Source: an uncultured Flavobacteriales bacterium (GTDB lineage Bacteria > Bacteroidota > Bacteroidia > Flavobacteriales_D > Sanyastnellaceae). From it: a stretch of DNA of 53,833 bases. This document shows positions 42,939-51,793 of this stretch, in pieces (the stretch's first letter is position 1; each line of letters begins with the position of its first letter). Under the pieces are notes generated by a model. The model had not been told where the DNA came from and searched no databases. It saw only the letters and a list, made by a program, of their open reading frames with translations. The stretch covers positions 1 to 53,833 of the forward strand of contig CALKFF010000004.1 of assembly GCA_938084585.1 (NCBI GenBank). Reading direction: 5' to 3'. Position numbers and translations under genes: made by a program.

Positions 42939-44606
42939 ATGATTTGGATCAAGTGGTTTTTGAGTGTGCTCGGTGGGCTGGGGGTGTTCCTGTTTGGGAT
43001 GCGCACCCTAAGCGACGCCATCCGTCGCGCGTCCGCCACGCCGTTCAGACAATTCTTGTCCAGCGTCACCCAAAGCACCTGGGTGGGCACCGTCACCGGC
43101 TTCTTTGTCACCAGCCTCATTCAATCAAGTTCGGCCGTCACGGTGACGCTGGTGAGCTTGGTGAATGCCGGACTGCTGACCATCCGAGAGTCTGTGGGCG
43201 TGCTGCTCGGCACCAACGTGGGCACCACCATCACCGCTTGGTTGATCGTGCTGTCTTTGGGTGGCTTTTCGCTGAGTGACTTGGCGCTGCCGCTGGCCGG
43301 CCTCGCCGTCCCGCTGTTGTTGCTCGACCGCCGCGTCCCCAAGCAGATTGCGGACATCGTTTTTGGGTTTGCCTTGCTGTTCATTGGCCTGGACCTGTTG
43401 AAAGACCAAATGGCCGTGCTCGGCGCCCAAGAATTGTTCGCCACCTTTTTGCCCAACCTCGGAGAGGGGCTGGGAAGCAACGTGCTGTTCTTGCTGTTGG
43501 GCGCGGGGCTGACGGCTTTGATCCAGTCCTCGTCTGCCGCCACAGCATTGACCCTAGCCGCCCTTGTGTCGGGTGTCATCAACCTGGAGCATGCCTTGGC
43601 CATGGTCCTCGGGGAAAACATCGGGACCACCTTGACCGCCAACCTCGCGGCCGTCGTCGGCAACCGCGCCAGCAAGCGCGTGGCGCGCATTCACTTTTTG
43701 ATCAACGCCTTGGGCAGCGTGTGGATGGTGGGCCTCATTCCTTTGTTGGCCGACGGCTTGTCAGGGGTGTTCGCAGGCGTTGAAGACCCCGAGGTGAGAA
43801 GCGGCTATGTCATGGCGTCCTTTCACACCACGTTCAACGTGTTCAACGGCCTCTTGATGTCGCTGCTGAGTGAAAACCTGGTGTCGTTGTCTAAAAAACT
43901 CGTGTGGTCCACCACCTCCCAGGAAGAGGTGGCCTTGGCGGAGGGCACGTTCACGGGCCGGATCGTGGATGCACGATTGACCCTGGAAGAAGTCCTTGGG
44001 GACTTCAGAAGGAGTGGAGGCACGCTGAAGAGGATGGTCTCAGGCGTCGAAGAATTGCTCGGACTGGTGGACCCAGGTGAGCGCTCCGACGTGTTGAACC
44101 AAATGGCCAAATGGGGTGAACGCACCAGCGAAGGCGCCCAATTGGTGTCTTCCAAGTTGGAAGCCGTGGCCCAGGAGGAGCTCAGCCCAGAACTCAGCGC
44201 ACGGCTGTCCGCACTTTCGGCCATCAACCCAGCCTTGGAGCGTGTGGGCGACGCCTTGGTGAACATGTCTTGGCAACTCGACGCCAAGGGCCGTCAAGGG
44301 GTGTATTTCCTCCCCAAGCAGCGCACGAGCTTGATCGAGATGCTGCGGCTGCTGAAAGAAGCCCTGACCTTGATGGACCGCAACCTCAGGCAGAACGCCG
44401 CAGATTTGGACGCGGTGGCTGAAGTGGAGGGCAAGATCAACGCCCTGACTGAGCGCCTTCGGGAAAAGCACTTGAGGGATTTGGACAAGGGGAAGTATCC
44501 GGCGTCCAGCGGCGTGTTCTACAACGACCTCGTCAACGACCTGGAGAAGTGCGGCGACCGGGTGGCTTCCGTGGCCACGCATTTGGCCTCCGAAGAAGGC
44601 GCTTGA
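42939..44606 (+). CDS. Na+/Pi-cotransporter II-related protein with PhoU-like C-terminus
   Basis: 555 residues from ATG 42939. The membrane part (about 1-310) carries the inverted repeat of the NaPi-IIb family with two QSSS motifs: SLIQSSSAVTVTL and ALIQSSSAATALTL, each in a half containing GTNVGTTITAW or GENIGTTLTANL. The C-terminal part (about 340-550) is helical and PhoU-like. Such proteins couple phosphate uptake or efflux to sodium at the inner membrane. It lies 15 nt after a strong terminator and ends 1 nt from the convergent lipoprotein stop. Confidence 0.9.
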   Translation: MIWIKWFLSVLGGLGVFLFGMRTLSDAIRRASATPFRQFLSSVTQSTWVGTVTGFFVTSLIQSSSAVTVTLVSLVNAGLLTIRESVGVLLGTNVGTTITAWLIVLSLGGFSLSDLALPLAGLAVPLLLLDRRVPKQIADIVFGFALLFIGLDLLKDQMAVLGAQELFATFLPNLGEGLGSNVLFLLLGAGLTALIQSSSAATALTLAALVSGVINLEHALAMVLGENIGTTLTANLAAVVGNRASKRVARIHFLINALGSVWMVGLIPLLADGLSGVFAGVEDPEVRSGYVMASFHTTFNVFNGLLMSLLSENLVSLSKKLVWSTTSQEEVALAEGTFTGRIVDARLTLEEVLGDFRRSGGTLKRMVSGVEELLGLVDPGERSDVLNQMAKWGERTSEGAQLVSSKLEAVAQEELSPELSARLSALSAINPALERVGDALVNMSWQLDAKGRQGVYFLPKQRTSLIEMLRLLKEALTLMDRNLRQNAADLDAVAEVEGKINALTERLREKHLRDLDKGKYPASSGVFYNDLVNDLEKCGDRVASVATHLASEEGA

Positions 44607-44607
44607 G

Positions 44608-45090
44608 TCAGGGAACGGGCAATCCGGGCGTCGACGCCACGTTGGAGGGGTTCAATTCCCGGTCCCACAGCGTCCACAAGAACCTCACCGAATCCGCTTG
44701 GGTGCCCCAGAGATGCCACGACGGCATGGCCAATTCCAACGTGCCATCGAGGGCCGGGCTCGACCCGGTGGGCGTCGCCACAGGTACGCGGTAGGCGTAG
44801 GGGATGAGTAATTCGGGCGCGTCCCAGGCCTCCCCATTCCACTCCTGATATTCTGCCATCAAATTGAAGTGGTGCTCGCAGGTGCTGCAAAAGGGAGGCA
44901 AGGTGTCGGCTTGGGTGAGGCCCACGTTGCCGTCGCCGTCTGTGAAGCCCAAGGTCATGACGGCTGAACCGTCTGACGCCGGCACGAAGTCGACAAACCG
45001 CAAGGTCGGCTCGTCGGGAAACTCCAGCCGCGGGAGGCAGCTCCCGAGGAGCACACAGGTCATTCCAAGCAAGGCCAAGCATCGACGCAT
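44608..45090 (-). CDS. Lipoprotein of unknown function
   Basis: 160 residues. The signal peptide ends in CVLLGSC, a good lipoprotein box (Leu-Gly-Ser-Cys). The body has LGFTDGDGNVGLTQADTLPPF, an Asp-rich turn that recurs in small Bacteroidota lipoproteins of unknown role, then PYAYRVPVATPTGSSPALDGTLELAM, consistent with a beta-sandwich of about 130 residues. It has a perfect -7 element 4 nt before its ATG and is convergent with the Na/Pi cotransporter gene with one nucleotide between stops. Confidence 0.78.
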   Translation of the reverse strand: MRRCLALLGMTCVLLGSCLPRLEFPDEPTLRFVDFVPASDGSAVMTLGFTDGDGNVGLTQADTLPPFCSTCEHHFNLMAEYQEWNGEAWDAPELLIPYAYRVPVATPTGSSPALDGTLELAMPSWHLWGTQADSVRFLWTLWDRELNPSNVASTPGLPVP

Positions 45091-45094
45091 GAAG

Positions 45095-45102
45095 CAAAAC
45101 TA
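45095..45102 (-). promoter_or_regulatory. Candidate -7 element for lipoprotein gene
   Basis: Perfect TAGTTTTG on the minus strand, then CTTC and ATG 45090. Predicted leaderless. Confidence 0.55.
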
Positions 45103-45116
45103 CCGAACTTGCAGTC

Positions 45117-46190
45117 ATGACGTTGGACCAAAGATTTTGGGAGCAGAGTGCAGGGGTGGAAGCGGTCCGAAGCGTCTTGTGGTCTTGGATGAGTCAGCCT
45201 GACGCAGACCGACGCCGCGACGAGTTCGACCGGTTGGCGTTGGCGCTTTTCCGCTGGCAAGCCCATCACAACGACGTGTACGGGGAATTTGTGCGCCTCA
45301 TGGGTGTCGAACCTTCTGCCGTCGATGCCGTCGACGACATTCCCTTCATGCCTGTCGAGTTGTTCAAGTCGCACGAGGTCAAATCGACGTCTTGGCCCAC
45401 GGATCACATCTTCCGCAGCTCCGGAACGTCTGCGACCCCGTCGCGGGCGGCCCACCACCTCGATGCGGCCGGTGGAGCATGGTACAGAAAGGTGGCCGCC
45501 TTGGCGTGGTCTTCCGTTTGGAACACGGAGGTGTCTGGTCACGACTGGATGGGACTGTTGCCCGGCTACGTGGGGCGCGAAGACGCCTCGCTGTTGGTCA
45601 TGTTGCAAGGGTTTTGTGAGGCTGCTGGCCACACGGGCAACCGGTTTTGGATGCACGACCACAACAGCTTGTCACGCGCCCTGGCGGACTGGTCTGCGGA
45701 TGCGGCACGCCGTCCGCTTGTGCTGTTTGGCGTGACCTGGGCGTTGCTCGATTGGGTGCGCAGCGCAGCCGCGGACAGGCCCGTGTGGGAGGACAAAGTG
45801 CTCGTGGTGGACACTGGGGGCATGAAGGGCAGGGGCGAGGAGCCCACCCGGGAGGAGGTGTTGGCGGAGTTGCGTCGGCGTTTGCCCCAAGCTCGCTTGG
45901 CCTCGGAGTATGGCATGACGGAGATGCTTTCCCAGGGGTATGCGAAGGATGGGCTTCACCATGTCTTCCCCAAGTGGGTGATGCCTTTGGTTCGAGACCC
46001 ACGTGACCCGCGTGGGACACTGCCTGAGGGGCGCACGGGACGGGTCGACGTGGTGGACCTGGCGAATGTCCACAGTTGCGCGTTTTTGGCCACGTCGGAC
46101 GCGGCGCAGTGGCGTCCAGAAGGGCTCAAGCTCCTGGGGCGTATGGACCATGCGGAGGTGAGGGGATGCAGTTTGTTGGCTTCCGGGTGA
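45117..46190 (+). CDS. LuxE-like acyl-protein synthetase / acyltransferase
   Basis: 357 residues. The nucleotide-binding loop is IFRSSGTSATPSRA near residue 99, resembling the SSGTTG loop of adenylating enzymes. A second signature, SEYGMTEMLSQGY, sits near residue 264 and CAFLATSDAA near 325. This pattern fits the LuxE/PaaK-like family, which adenylates an acid and moves it to a thiol or protein. There is no luxC or luxD beside it, so bioluminescence is not implied. In Bacteroidota such stand-alone genes exist with unknown substrate; divergent from the lipoprotein gene. Confidence 0.8.
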   Translation: MTLDQRFWEQSAGVEAVRSVLWSWMSQPDADRRRDEFDRLALALFRWQAHHNDVYGEFVRLMGVEPSAVDAVDDIPFMPVELFKSHEVKSTSWPTDHIFRSSGTSATPSRAAHHLDAAGGAWYRKVAALAWSSVWNTEVSGHDWMGLLPGYVGREDASLLVMLQGFCEAAGHTGNRFWMHDHNSLSRALADWSADAARRPLVLFGVTWALLDWVRSAAADRPVWEDKVLVVDTGGMKGRGEEPTREEVLAELRRRLPQARLASEYGMTEMLSQGYAKDGLHHVFPKWVMPLVRDPRDPRGTLPEGRTGRVDVVDLANVHSCAFLATSDAAQWRPEGLKLLGRMDHAEVRGCSLLASG

Positions 46191-46272
46191 AATCATAACC
46201 TTGAATCGTTGTCAGGTTGCCATACTTCAACCATCTTGCGCCCGCGTAAGCATCACCTGCGACACCCACACC

Positions 46273-47322
46273 TTGGAACAGACATTCGCGCTTTTGGGAT
46301 TTGCGTTGGCCGCCTACTCTGTGGTCGGCAATGACAGCATCCAAACCTTGGGCACTTTCCTGGTGTCCAACGAGAAGCGCAAGTGGTGGCAACTCTGGCT
46401 GTTTGCAGGCTCCATCATGGCTGTGGTGGTGACCCTGGGCTACCTCGGGTACGGCGAGTACCTTGGAGGCAAGGGCGACGACCTGACGTTTGGCAAGTTT
46501 GACGGCATTTTCAAAGACGGCGTGACCTTCCCGACCATCAGTGCTTGGTACGTGTTGCCTCCGCTGGCGTTGCTGTTCATCACACGGCTTGGCATTCCCG
46601 TCAGCACGACCTTCCTGGTGTTGACCTTCTTTGCGCCCAAGGCCTTGCCCCAAATGCTTATCAAGAGCCTGGGAGGCTACGGCGTGGCGTTCACCTTCGC
46701 CATCGTGGCGTTTTTCGCGCTGAGCCGTTTGACGGAGCGTCTGTTCATGCAGCGTCCATTTGACGGCGAGGACCACGGCTTGTGGACCAACAAGACGTTT
46801 TGGACGGTGCTTCAGTGGTCCTCCACAGGCTTTCTGTGGAGCCAATGGCTGACCCAGGATTTGGTCAACATCATGGTGTATTTGGGCCATCCTGACCAAG
46901 TTGGGGCAGGAACCTTTGCGTTCGCACTGGTCACCTTGCTCGTCATGTTGGGCTACATCTTCTACCGCCGAGGAGGAAAGATTCAGGAAATCGTGCGGGT
47001 GAAGACAAACACGCAAGACATTCGGTCGGCCACGTTCATCGACTTCTTCTACGGCTTGGTGCTGTTGCTGTTCAAGTTTGACATGCTCGGCATCGGGGCC
47101 AAAATCCCGATGAGCACCACCTGGGTCTTCTTGGGCATGCTCGCAGGCCGTGAAGTGGCCCTGCGCATCCGATTGACCGAGGCCAACCAGGACGGCCGTC
47201 AGGTGGCCAAGATGGTCTTTTCAGACCTCGGCAAGGCGACCATTGGACTGGTGGTATCCGTGATGCTCGTGATCTTCCTGTACCTCGTGGAAGGTCGAGA
47301 CTTGACCGCGTTGTTCGGCTGA
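46273..47322 (+). CDS. PiT-related putative phosphate permease
   Basis: 349 residues if read from TTG 46273; the frame is open to a TTG at 46201 (373 residues), and no ATG precedes the conserved core. About nine hydrophobic helices are visible. The two halves carry related motifs, AAYSVVGNDSIQTLGTFLVSN with PVSTTFLVLTFF, and GLVLLLFKFDMLG with PMSTTWVFLGMLAGRE, echoing the duplicated signature of the PiT phosphate transporters. It diverges from standard PiT, so substrate is inferred. Together with the nearby Na/Pi gene it suggests a phosphate-handling neighbourhood. Its stop is 2 nt from the convergent tyrS stop. Confidence 0.7.
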   Translation: MEQTFALLGFALAAYSVVGNDSIQTLGTFLVSNEKRKWWQLWLFAGSIMAVVVTLGYLGYGEYLGGKGDDLTFGKFDGIFKDGVTFPTISAWYVLPPLALLFITRLGIPVSTTFLVLTFFAPKALPQMLIKSLGGYGVAFTFAIVAFFALSRLTERLFMQRPFDGEDHGLWTNKTFWTVLQWSSTGFLWSQWLTQDLVNIMVYLGHPDQVGAGTFAFALVTLLVMLGYIFYRRGGKIQEIVRVKTNTQDIRSATFIDFFYGLVLLLFKFDMLGIGAKIPMSTTWVFLGMLAGREVALRIRLTEANQDGRQVAKMVFSDLGKATIGLVVSVMLVIFLYLVEGRDLTALFG

Positions 47323-47324
47323 GT

Positions 47325-48602
47325 TCAGTCCGTGATCCGGACCAAGAAATAGTTTTTCTTTCCCCGCTGCAACAGCACCAGTCCTGTGCCGAGGATGTCC
47401 TCTGCAGTGAGGACCTTTTGGTCGTTGACCTTCGCCTTGTTCACGCTCACGCTGCCCTCTTTCAAGGCCCGACGCGCTTCGCCGTTGCTGGCCAAAAAGG
47501 GCGAGTCCCCGCCCGCCAACACATCGATGATGCCCACGCCTTCCTCCAACTCGGCGCGACGCAGGGTGCGTTGTGGGACGCCCTCGAACACGGACAGCAG
47601 TTCAGCCTCAGGCAACGCCCGGAGGTCGTCCTCGGAGCTCTTGCCAAACAACAACCTGCTCGCGGCAATGGCCGTGTCCAAATCCTCTTGTCCGTGGATG
47701 CGTCGCGTGACGTCCTCTGCCAAGGCTTTCTGCATGGCGCGGCCGCCCGGATTCTCGGCGTGCTCAGCTTCGATGCGCTCGATTTCTTCTTTGGGCAGCA
47801 AGGTGAAGATGCGGAGGTAGCGTGAGGCGTCTTCGTCCGCGGCGTTGATCCAGTACTGGTAGAATTTGTAGGCCGAGGTGCGGGACTTGTCGAGCCAGAC
47901 GTTGCCGCCTTCGCTCTTGCCAAACTTGGAGCCGTCAGCCTTGGTGATGAGCGGGGCCGTGATGGCGAACGCCTGTCCGGCACCTTTGCGGCGAATCAAC
48001 TCGGTGCCTGTGACGATGTTGCCCCACTGGTCGCTGCCGCCCATTTGGACTTTCACGCCGTGGTGTTTCCACAGGTGGTAGAAGTCGTAGCCCTGCACCA
48101 GTTGGTAGGTGAATTCGGTGAAGCTCATCCCCGTTTCAAGGCGGTTTTTCACGCTGTCCTTGGACATCATGTAGTTCACCGTGATGTGCTTCCCCACGTC
48201 GCGAATGAAGTCGAGGAACGTGAAGTCTTTGAACCAATCGTGGTTGTTGACCACGTCAGCCGCGTTGTCTCCTGTGAAATCCAGGAACCGCTCCAACTGT
48301 GCGCGCTGGGACGCGAGGTTGTGCTGGATGACGTCGACATCCAGGAACTGGCGCTCTGCGGTCTTTCCGCTGGGGTCGCCGACCATGCCGGTCGCGCCGC
48401 CCACCAGTGCAATGGGGGTGTGTCCAGCGCGTTGCCAGTGCACCAAGAGCATGATGGGCACAAGGTTGCCGATGTGCAGGCTGTCCGCCGTTGGATCGAA
48501 GCCTACGTAGGCTTTCACTTGTTCCTGCGCAAGCAGTTCCTCCGTGCCTGGCATGATGTCATGCAGCAGGCCCCGCCACTTCAATTCTTCGATCAACGTC
48601 AT
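47325..48602 (-). CDS. tyrS: Tyrosyl-tRNA synthetase
   Basis: 425 residues. Class I core: [18 protein letters not shown] (HIGN as the HIGH motif), QVGG-like tyrosine pocket in [14 protein letters not shown], and [11 protein letters not shown] as the KMSKS loop. A C-terminal S4-like RNA-binding domain follows ([23 protein letters not shown]). Charges tRNA-Tyr. It follows murF by 19 nt but has a perfect -7 element 4 nt upstream of ATG 48602, so it may be transcribed separately and without a leader. Confidence 0.97.
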   Translation of the reverse strand: MTLIEELKWRGLLHDIMPGTEELLAQEQVKAYVGFDPTADSLHIGNLVPIMLLVHWQRAGHTPIALVGGATGMVGDPSGKTAERQFLDVDVIQHNLASQRAQLERFLDFTGDNAADVVNNHDWFKDFTFLDFIRDVGKHITVNYMMSKDSVKNRLETGMSFTEFTYQLVQGYDFYHLWKHHGVKVQMGGSDQWGNIVTGTELIRRKGAGQAFAITAPLITKADGSKFGKSEGGNVWLDKSRTSAYKFYQYWINAADEDASRYLRIFTLLPKEEIERIEAEHAENPGGRAMQKALAEDVTRRIHGQEDLDTAIAASRLLFGKSSEDDLRALPEAELLSVFEGVPQRTLRRAELEEGVGIIDVLAGGDSPFLASNGEARRALKEGSVSVNKAKVNDQKVLTAEDILGTGLVLLQRGKKNYFLVRITD

Positions 48603-48606
48603 GCCA

Positions 48607-48614
48607 CAAAGATA
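48607..48614 (-). promoter_or_regulatory. Candidate -7 element for tyrS
   Basis: Perfect TATCTTTG on the minus strand, followed by TGGC and ATG 48602. It fills most of the short murF-tyrS gap. Predicted leaderless. Confidence 0.55.
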
Positions 48615-48621
48615 GTTTCCG

Positions 48622-49926
48622 TCACAGGGAAGGCATCAGCTTTTCAAGCTGGGCACTGCGGCTCCCTTTGACCAAAATTTGCCGCCCTTCAAGCGGGTGT
48701 GATTGCACGTAGGCGACCAACGCCTCCAGGTGATCGAAGTGCGTTCTGGCCTGGCCATCTTGCTGAGGCACCCGACCGAATGCCTGCCCCACCGTCCACA
48801 ATTCCAACCCCCGTCCCAAGGCATCGTTCACTGTATCGAGGTGGGCCTGGTCGCTCGCCTCGCCCAGTTCCGCCATGTCCCCAAGCACCACAAGAGGGTG
48901 GAGGTGGTCCTTGCTGGCGAAAGAGGCCAAGGCATGCGCCACGCTGCTGGGATTCGCGTTGTAGGCGTCGAGCAACACCCAGTTCCGTGCCGTACGGACC
49001 ACTTGGGACCGATGGTTGGATGGTACGTAGTTGCTCAAGGCACGCTGGCATGCCTCTTCAGTGATTCCAAAGTGTCTGCCCACGGTCCATGCCGCGGCGA
49101 CGTTCATCAGGTTGTAGTCCCCTTCGAGGTGCACGTTGAAGGTGGTGCCACTTGGGCCTGCGACGGCGGCCGGGCCTGCTCCCTTCGAAGTGGACCAGGT
49201 CCAACCCTCCACTGAGATGGGGACATGCTGGACCACCCCCTCGGCGGCGCGCACCACCTTGGGGTCGGCCATGTTGACGAAGGCCGTGCCGTGTGTGGCC
49301 GCGAGGTGGTCGAACAATTCCTTCTTGCCTTTGTACACACCCTCTTCACCTCCAAACCCTTCCAAGTGTGCCAGCCCGATGTTGGTGATGCACCCATGGG
49401 AGGGTTCGGCGATGGTGCAAAGCAGCGCAATTTCCTGCTGGTGGTTCGCGCCCATTTCCACCACCACAAATTCAGGTTGGGCTGGGGCGCGCAACAGGGT
49501 CAAGGGCACCCCGATGTGGTTGTTGAAGTTCCCGGAAGTTGCATGAACCTCCATTCCCTCAGCCAGCACATCGCGCAAGAGTTCCTTCGTGGTGGTTTTT
49601 CCGTTGCTTCCCGTCAGGGCCAACACGGGACAGTCCCACGTTCGACGCAGGGCGCGTGCCGTGGCTTGCAACGCGTCCAACACGTCTTCCACGACCGTGA
49701 CACGCGGCTCCTCCAGCCACTCAGTGCGGTTGCTCACGACATGGGCTGCCCCTTGTTTCAGGGCAGCTTCCACAAAGTCGTTGCCGTCAAATCGTTCTCC
49801 TGTCAGCGCCCAAAACACCAGGCCTCCGAGCGCGTCACGCGTGTCCGTGGACACACCCTGGGCTTGGTGGACCTCGTGCAAAAGGCGATCAACCGTATCG
49901 GTGGATGTGCGGAAAGGGGGGGTCAT
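48622..49926 (-). CDS. murF: UDP-N-acetylmuramoyl-tripeptide--D-alanyl-D-alanine ligase
   Basis: 434 residues. MurF adds the D-Ala-D-Ala dipeptide to the peptidoglycan precursor. The ATP loop is [14 protein letters not shown] near residue 105, preceded by the FVALTGE-type N-domain ([15 protein letters not shown]). Mur-ligase markers follow: [25 protein letters not shown] with the Mg2+ ligands, [11 protein letters not shown] and [10 protein letters not shown]. Position directly after gldJ is the Flavobacterium arrangement. A terminator and a partial TnnCTTTG element lie in the 61-nt gap to gldJ. Confidence 0.96.
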   Translation of the reverse strand: MTPPFRTSTDTVDRLLHEVHQAQGVSTDTRDALGGLVFWALTGERFDGNDFVEAALKQGAAHVVSNRTEWLEEPRVTVVEDVLDALQATARALRRTWDCPVLALTGSNGKTTTKELLRDVLAEGMEVHATSGNFNNHIGVPLTLLRAPAQPEFVVVEMGANHQQEIALLCTIAEPSHGCITNIGLAHLEGFGGEEGVYKGKKELFDHLAATHGTAFVNMADPKVVRAAEGVVQHVPISVEGWTWSTSKGAGPAAVAGPSGTTFNVHLEGDYNLMNVAAAWTVGRHFGITEEACQRALSNYVPSNHRSQVVRTARNWVLLDAYNANPSSVAHALASFASKDHLHPLVVLGDMAELGEASDQAHLDTVNDALGRGLELWTVGQAFGRVPQQDGQARTHFDHLEALVAYVQSHPLEGRQILVKGSRSAQLEKLMPSL

Positions 49927-49948
49927 GGCTTCACGTCAGGACAAAGAA

Positions 49949-49975
49949 AACCCCCGAGTGGAATGCTCGGGGGTT
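49949..49975 (-). terminator. Rho-independent terminator of gldJ
   Basis: Perfect 10-bp stem AACCCCCGAG/CTCGGGGGTT (49966-49975 with 49949-49958), 7-nt loop. Read on the minus strand it is followed by TTTCTTTG, so it ends the gldJ message before murF. Confidence 0.8.
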
Positions 49976-49987
49976 GAATTGGTGTCA

Positions 49988-51742
49988 TCATTGACCCGCG
50001 AACGGCACAGGGGTGCCGAGGCGGTCCATCGCGCATCGGAATCCGATGCTCGCGGAGCTTTGACGCTCGTCCAAGAAACGGCGCGTTCCTGGGATGAGGT
50101 AGTATGCACGGTCGTCCCAGCCGCCGCCTTTGTAGACGCGGCTGCGGTTGCTGATCATGGTCGATCCGCCGTAGTTGTACACGCGCTTGTCTTGCATGGC
50201 ATCCTCTTCCGCGCTTTGCGCGGCGAAGTCAAACGAGCTGTTGCGGTCGCCATCGAGGTAGTCGATGTTGTCCGCCACGCGGTAGTTGGTGCGGTTGAGG
50301 TTCTCTTCCACGCTCTCTTTGCGCATCTGGATTTGGCCAGGCAACGCATCGATGTTCTCGCTGAAGCCTTTGCGGAGGTCCGCAGCGGCGATGGCGTCGC
50401 TGTCCACGATGAGGTCCATCGCGTCCTGCATGAGGGTCTGAGCCTCTTCAAAGCGCTTGGCCTTCATGCGCTCCTCTGCGTCGGTGACCTTCTGGTTCAG
50501 GTTGCCCATGAGGTCGACGTCTTCAGGTGTGAAGGCCCCGACGTTGTTTCCTTCTGTCTCGTAGACCTGCAAGAAGGACTTCACGCCGTCGATGTTGTAG
50601 ACCACGTAGTCGTACTTGTCGACGGGGCGTCCTTCGGCGTTCAAACGACGGGTCTCGTACAAGTTGCCACGGAAGGGGCGGAATTCGTTGTTGTCCTGGA
50701 TGGACAAGGGACGGTAGACGTCCATCACCCACTCGTTGACGTTGCCAGCCATGTTGTACAGCCCGTAATCGTTGGGGGCGTACTGGTAGACGTTCACGGT
50801 GATGTCGCCGAAGTCGTCCAACGCACCAGCCACACCCATGTAGTCACCGTTGCCTTTCACGAAGTTGGCGTTGATGGAGCCGTATCCTGCGGTGCGGCTG
50901 TCCCCGTTCCGAACGAAGTGTCCGTTCCACGGGTACGTCCGGCGCTCGGTCACCAATTCGCCAATGCTGTTTCCGATCAAGCCCAGCGCCGCGAATTCCC
51001 ATTCTGCTTCGGTGGGCAGGCGGTAGGCAGGCAGCAACACACCGTCTTCCATTTTGACGTCGCGGAAGTCGCTGTTGATGCTGTAGCTGGGAAGGCCTTC
51101 ACGCAGGCGTTCGCCTTGGTATTGGCCAGACAGGTAGGTCTCTGTGGTGAAGTGCTCTTCGTCAACTTGGGCGTCGGGGTTGTGCACGAGCAGGCCCTCA
51201 CGCACGAGGATGCCTTCGTTGACACGGTCTGAGCGCCACTTGCAGAACTCGGTGGCTTGCAACCAGCTCACCCCCACCACAGGGTAGTCGCGGTAGGCTG
51301 GGTGACGCAGGTAGTAGTTCACCATCGGCTCGTTGTAGGCCAACTTGTTCCGCCATGCCGCGGTGTCTGGCAGCGCCCGTTCCACAATCTCCGGGTAGGA
51401 TGAGCCGTAGACCCGGTTGAGCCATGAGATGTACTCCAACCAGAAGTGGTTGGTCACCTCGGTTTCGTCCATGTAGAAGGAAGACACGGTGGTGCGGCGC
51501 GGGATGTTGTCCCACTCGTAGTTCAAATCGTCGTCGACCGAACCCATTGTGAAGGTTCCGCCTTCCACGAAGATCAAGCCGGGGCCGGTCTCTTGCTCAA
51601 AGTAAGATGGGCGTTCGAAGCCACCATTGGCTTCAAAGTTGTAGGCCCAACCTGTCGCTCCCGAACGCTCGTAGTAGCATCCGCTCAAGGTCATGAGACC
51701 GAGCGCCACGCTGAACAAGCCAAGTATGTGCTTTTGCGTCAT
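49988..51742 (-). CDS. gldJ: Gliding motility lipoprotein GldJ
   Basis: 584 residues from ATG 51742; a TTG at 51757 is an unlikely extension. The signal peptide ends LMTLSGC, a good lipoprotein box. A sulfatase-modifying-factor (FGE) fold is spread through the protein: GLIFVEGGTFTMGS, MDETEVTNHFWLEYISWLN, VSWLQATEFCKWRS, YRLPTEAEWEFAALG, MAGNVNEWVMDVYRP, and GGGWDDRAYYL at the end, with a long helical insertion (about 430-500). GldJ is needed for gliding and T9SS in Flavobacterium and stabilises the GldK ring. The gldJ-murF order supports the name over gldK. Confidence 0.9.
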   Translation of the reverse strand: MTQKHILGLFSVALGLMTLSGCYYERSGATGWAYNFEANGGFERPSYFEQETGPGLIFVEGGTFTMGSVDDDLNYEWDNIPRRTTVSSFYMDETEVTNHFWLEYISWLNRVYGSSYPEIVERALPDTAAWRNKLAYNEPMVNYYLRHPAYRDYPVVGVSWLQATEFCKWRSDRVNEGILVREGLLVHNPDAQVDEEHFTTETYLSGQYQGERLREGLPSYSINSDFRDVKMEDGVLLPAYRLPTEAEWEFAALGLIGNSIGELVTERRTYPWNGHFVRNGDSRTAGYGSINANFVKGNGDYMGVAGALDDFGDITVNVYQYAPNDYGLYNMAGNVNEWVMDVYRPLSIQDNNEFRPFRGNLYETRRLNAEGRPVDKYDYVVYNIDGVKSFLQVYETEGNNVGAFTPEDVDLMGNLNQKVTDAEERMKAKRFEEAQTLMQDAMDLIVDSDAIAAADLRKGFSENIDALPGQIQMRKESVEENLNRTNYRVADNIDYLDGDRNSSFDFAAQSAEEDAMQDKRVYNYGGSTMISNRSRVYKGGGWDDRAYYLIPGTRRFLDERQSSASIGFRCAMDRLGTPVPFAGQ

Positions 51743-51793
51743 GGTGTGGGGTTTCAATTTTCAGATTTCGATTGTGCAGGTTTCGTTGTCAAT

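Noticed and set aside
45117-46190. A bioluminescence (lux) locus
   Set aside because: Only a LuxE-like gene is present; no luciferase, reductase or luxCD homologues are in the window.
49589-51232. 547-codon plus-strand frame opposite murF and gldJ
   Set aside because: It spans two recognisable genes and their terminator and is Val/Asp-rich, the composition expected of the complement of GC-rich coding DNA.
49988-51742. Naming the SUMF-type lipoprotein GldK instead of GldJ
   Set aside because: Both share the fold. The gldJ-murF neighbourhood and the absence of gldLMN downstream favour GldJ.
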